Of a DNA stretch of 57,195 nt, positions 55,238 through 57,195 are shown piece by piece. This DNA is from Pseudomonadota bacterium. GTDB lineage: Bacteria; Pseudomonadota; Gammaproteobacteria; Burkholderiales; Thiobacillaceae. Location of the stretch: NCBI GenBank assembly GCA_021802945.1, contig JAJZRE010000005.1, positions 9,574 through 66,768 on the forward strand, given 5' to 3'. The first letter of the stretch is position 1. Each line of letters begins with the position of its first letter. Both the position numbers and the translations under genes were made by a program. Below the pieces are notes generated by a model. The model saw nothing but the letters and a program-made list of their open reading frames with translations, made no database searches and was not told the origin of the DNA.

Positions 55238-57172
55238 ATGCCAGTCGCTGAGGCACGCCGCCCCAGCGAGGCCTGTCCGGACACAACGGACATCGCGCAG
55301 GTCCTGACGGAGCTCAAGAGGATTCGGGCAGACATGGTCGCCAACGAATCCGGGGCGCCGCAGCATCTCGCCGCCGTTCACGCGAACTATCGCGAGAGCG
55401 CGCGGAATCTCCTTCATTACCTGGCCCTGCGCCGTCGCGATCTGCGCCCGCTGCAGCGGTCCCTGGCTGCGATGGGGCTGTCCTCGCTCGGGCGGGCCGA
55501 GTCGAATGCCCTGGCATCGGTCGATGCGGTCATGCGTGTACTGGGCCACCTTGCGCAGGGAGGCTGCGAGGCCGTTTACCAGGGCGGGGGCGCCTCTGAG
55601 TTCTCCCGCGGCGAACGGCTGCTTGCCGAGCACGCGGATGCCTTGCTCGGGCCTGTGACGAGCGGACGCCAGGTGAGGATCATGGTCACGCTGCCGAGCG
55701 AGGCGGCGGACGATTACCTGCTTGTTCACAATCTGCTGCGGCAAGGCATGGACTGCATGCGCATCAATTGCGCGCATGACGATGCCGCGGCCTGGGCGCG
55801 GATGATCGAGCATCTGCGGCAGGCGGAGCGATCTCTGGGCCGGTCCTGCCGCGTATTCATGGATCTGGCGGGCCCGAAGCTGCGGACCGGCCCGCTGGAG
55901 CCCGGTCCGGCGGTGGTCCGGATCCGCCCCGGCCGCGACGTCTACGGACGGATCACCGCGCCTGCGCGGGTCTGGTTGACTGCGGAGGAATCCCCGCAAT
56001 CGCCCCCTTCACCTGCAAGCGCGTGCCTTCCTGTGCCGTCGGCCTGGCTGGCCCGGCTGCGCATCGGGGATAGCGTGAAATTGACCGATGCCCGGGATGC
56101 CCGGCGGACTCTCAAGATTGTCGATGTGACCGATCAGGGGTGCTGGGCGGAAGCAGGCCGAACGGCTTACGTCGTCCCCGGTACCCGTCTTCGCCAGGCG
56201 CATGGCGAAGGCGACGCGGACGCGCGCGTGTGCCGCATCGGCGCCTTGCCGCCGGGGGAAAACGCCATCACCCTGCAAAAGGGCGACCTGCTCGTTCTGA
56301 CCCGCGATTTGAAGCCGGGGCGAGCGGCGACTTACGACAGCACGGGGAAAATGCTGACGCCGGCCGTGATCGGTTGCACCATTCCGGAAGTCTTCGATCA
56401 GGTTCGGGCGGGAGAGCCGATCTGGTTCGACGACGGCAAGATCGGTGGCGTCATCGAGAGGGTCGAGCCGTCGCGGGTACGCGTCCGCATCACGCAGGAA
56501 TACCTGAAGGCCGTCAATTTGCGCGCCGACAAGGGAATCAACCTTCCCGAGAGCGACCTGCGCATCGCGGCCTTGACTGACAAGGACATCGCGGATCTAT
56601 CTTTCGTGGCCCTGCATGCGGATATCGTCGGGCTGTCCTTTGCCAATTGTGCGCAGGACGTCGCCGCGCTTCAGCAGAGGCTGGCGAGCCTGGGGGGCCG
56701 TCAGCCGGCCATCGTGCTCAAGATCGAAACGCGGCGCGGGTTCGAAAACCTGCCCGACATGCTGTTGGGCGCCATGCATGCCCCGCATTGCGGGGTGATG
56801 ATCGCCCGCGGCGATCTGGCCGTCGAGTGCGGGTTCGAGCGGTTGGCGGAGGTTCAGGAGGAGATTCTCTGGCTTTGCGAGGCAGCGCACGTTCCCGTGA
56901 TTTGGGCGACCCAGGTGCTGGAGACGCTTGCCAAGGAAGGACGGCCATCGCGTGCCGAGATTACCGACGCCGCGATGGGGCTGCGGGCCGAATGTGTCAT
57001 GCTCAATAAAGGGCCCTATGTCCTCAGTGCCGTGCGGGCGCTGGACGACATACTGAGACGAATGCATGCGCATCAGGCGAAAAAACGATCCATGCTGCGG
57101 GAATTGCGCCTGGCCCACAGACTGCCGGGCAAATCCGATGCGGCAGTCCCGACGGCTGAGCCTGCCCATTAG
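55238..57172 (+). CDS. Atypical pyruvate kinase-like protein with N-terminal extension
   Basis: A 644-residue protein. Residues 1 to about 145 are a helical extension of unknown role. The pyruvate kinase barrel follows with MRINCAHDDA, MDLAGPKLRTG, NLPESDLRIAALTDKDIADL, VLKIETRRGFENLPDM, MIARGDLAVECGF and ATQVLETLAKEGRPSRAEITDAAM. The GPK Lys at the position of rabbit Glu117, and the loss of the usual Ser and Thr K+ ligands, suggest K+ independence. The B domain is enlarged. The usual SGETA is CVMLNKGPY, and the C-terminal allosteric domain is missing. It could be a divergent pyruvate kinase or a relative with another substrate. It lies 39 bases after the PAS gene. Confidence 0.8.
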   Translation: MPVAEARRPSEACPDTTDIAQVLTELKRIRADMVANESGAPQHLAAVHANYRESARNLLHYLALRRRDLRPLQRSLAAMGLSSLGRAESNALASVDAVMRVLGHLAQGGCEAVYQGGGASEFSRGERLLAEHADALLGPVTSGRQVRIMVTLPSEAADDYLLVHNLLRQGMDCMRINCAHDDAAAWARMIEHLRQAERSLGRSCRVFMDLAGPKLRTGPLEPGPAVVRIRPGRDVYGRITAPARVWLTAEESPQSPPSPASACLPVPSAWLARLRIGDSVKLTDARDARRTLKIVDVTDQGCWAEAGRTAYVVPGTRLRQAHGEGDADARVCRIGALPPGENAITLQKGDLLVLTRDLKPGRAATYDSTGKMLTPAVIGCTIPEVFDQVRAGEPIWFDDGKIGGVIERVEPSRVRVRITQEYLKAVNLRADKGINLPESDLRIAALTDKDIADLSFVALHADIVGLSFANCAQDVAALQQRLASLGGRQPAIVLKIETRRGFENLPDMLLGAMHAPHCGVMIARGDLAVECGFERLAEVQEEILWLCEAAHVPVIWATQVLETLAKEGRPSRAEITDAAMGLRAECVMLNKGPYVLSAVRALDDILRRMHAHQAKKRSMLRELRLAHRLPGKSDAAVPTAEPAH

Positions 57173-57195
57173 GGCCGGGTGTCGGCAGCGGGTCG

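Overview
The window is GC-rich chromosomal DNA, most likely from a betaproteobacterium of the Thiobacillus/Nitrosomonadales type. This rests on gene order (gyrA-serC-serA-like-pheA-hisC-tyrA-aroA-cmk-rpsA-ihfB-lapA-lapB-pyrF-ugd-hldE1-hldD-cysM-radA), on a tmRNA tag reading ANDENYALAA, and on protein styles. No species name can be proven from the sequence alone.

Layout. 1-6456: lysS (cut at the left edge by about three residues) preceded by a vapBC toxin-antitoxin pair, then recQ, prfB with its programmed +1 frameshift, and an MgtC/DUF4010 membrane protein. 6746-8259: a diheme cytochrome c fused to DUF302, followed by a secreted DUF302 protein. 8280-11409: an EmrAB-type multidrug efflux operon headed by a MarR repressor, with a perfect 25-bp palindromic operator. 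11473-14572: a P3A-type proton ATPase divergent from a universal stress protein. 14573-29699: an accessory region ending at the 3' end of ssrA. 29700-36002: ssrA, then a minus-strand mtaD-ubiG-gph-sirB2 cluster, then gyrA. 36016-45422: a compact serine/aromatic amino acid/cmk/rpsA/ihfB block in which many genes overlap by 1-8 bases. 45520-51859: lapAB, pyrF, ugd and heptose genes for envelope polysaccharide synthesis, and cysM. 51919-57172: a ParDE-like pair, radA, an unpaired HigB-like toxin, a small hypothetical, a PAS protein and an unusual pyruvate kinase-like protein.

The accessory region appears to be two tandem insertions at ssrA. The inner one (about 20.12-29.70 kb) carries a tyrosine integrase beside ssrA, repeated GTTACTGC sites at both ends, AlpA, a CHC2 zinc-finger primase fragment, a DUF3987 protein, a coiled-coil protein, a tiny acidic protein and a full-length phage tape-measure protein. 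It has no capsid, portal, terminase or other tail genes. A GAATAAAGG iteron cluster inside a large inverted repeat (27272-27370) looks like a candidate replication origin. This set suggests a phage-satellite-like or plasmid-prophage hybrid element rather than a complete prophage. The outer one (about 14.69-20.12 kb) is a mosaic: sensor-kinase and transporter scraps, a CtpE-like P-type ATPase fused to a PAP2 phosphatase, a lysozyme/holin-like pair and an integrase N-terminal scrap at the position expected for an older integrase.

The best targets for follow-up are the ATPase-PAP2 fusion, the lone tape-measure island with its possible origin, the tandem ssrA insertion model, a four-copy heptanucleotide repeat inside aroA, and the K+-independent-looking pyruvate kinase lacking its usual C-terminal domain.
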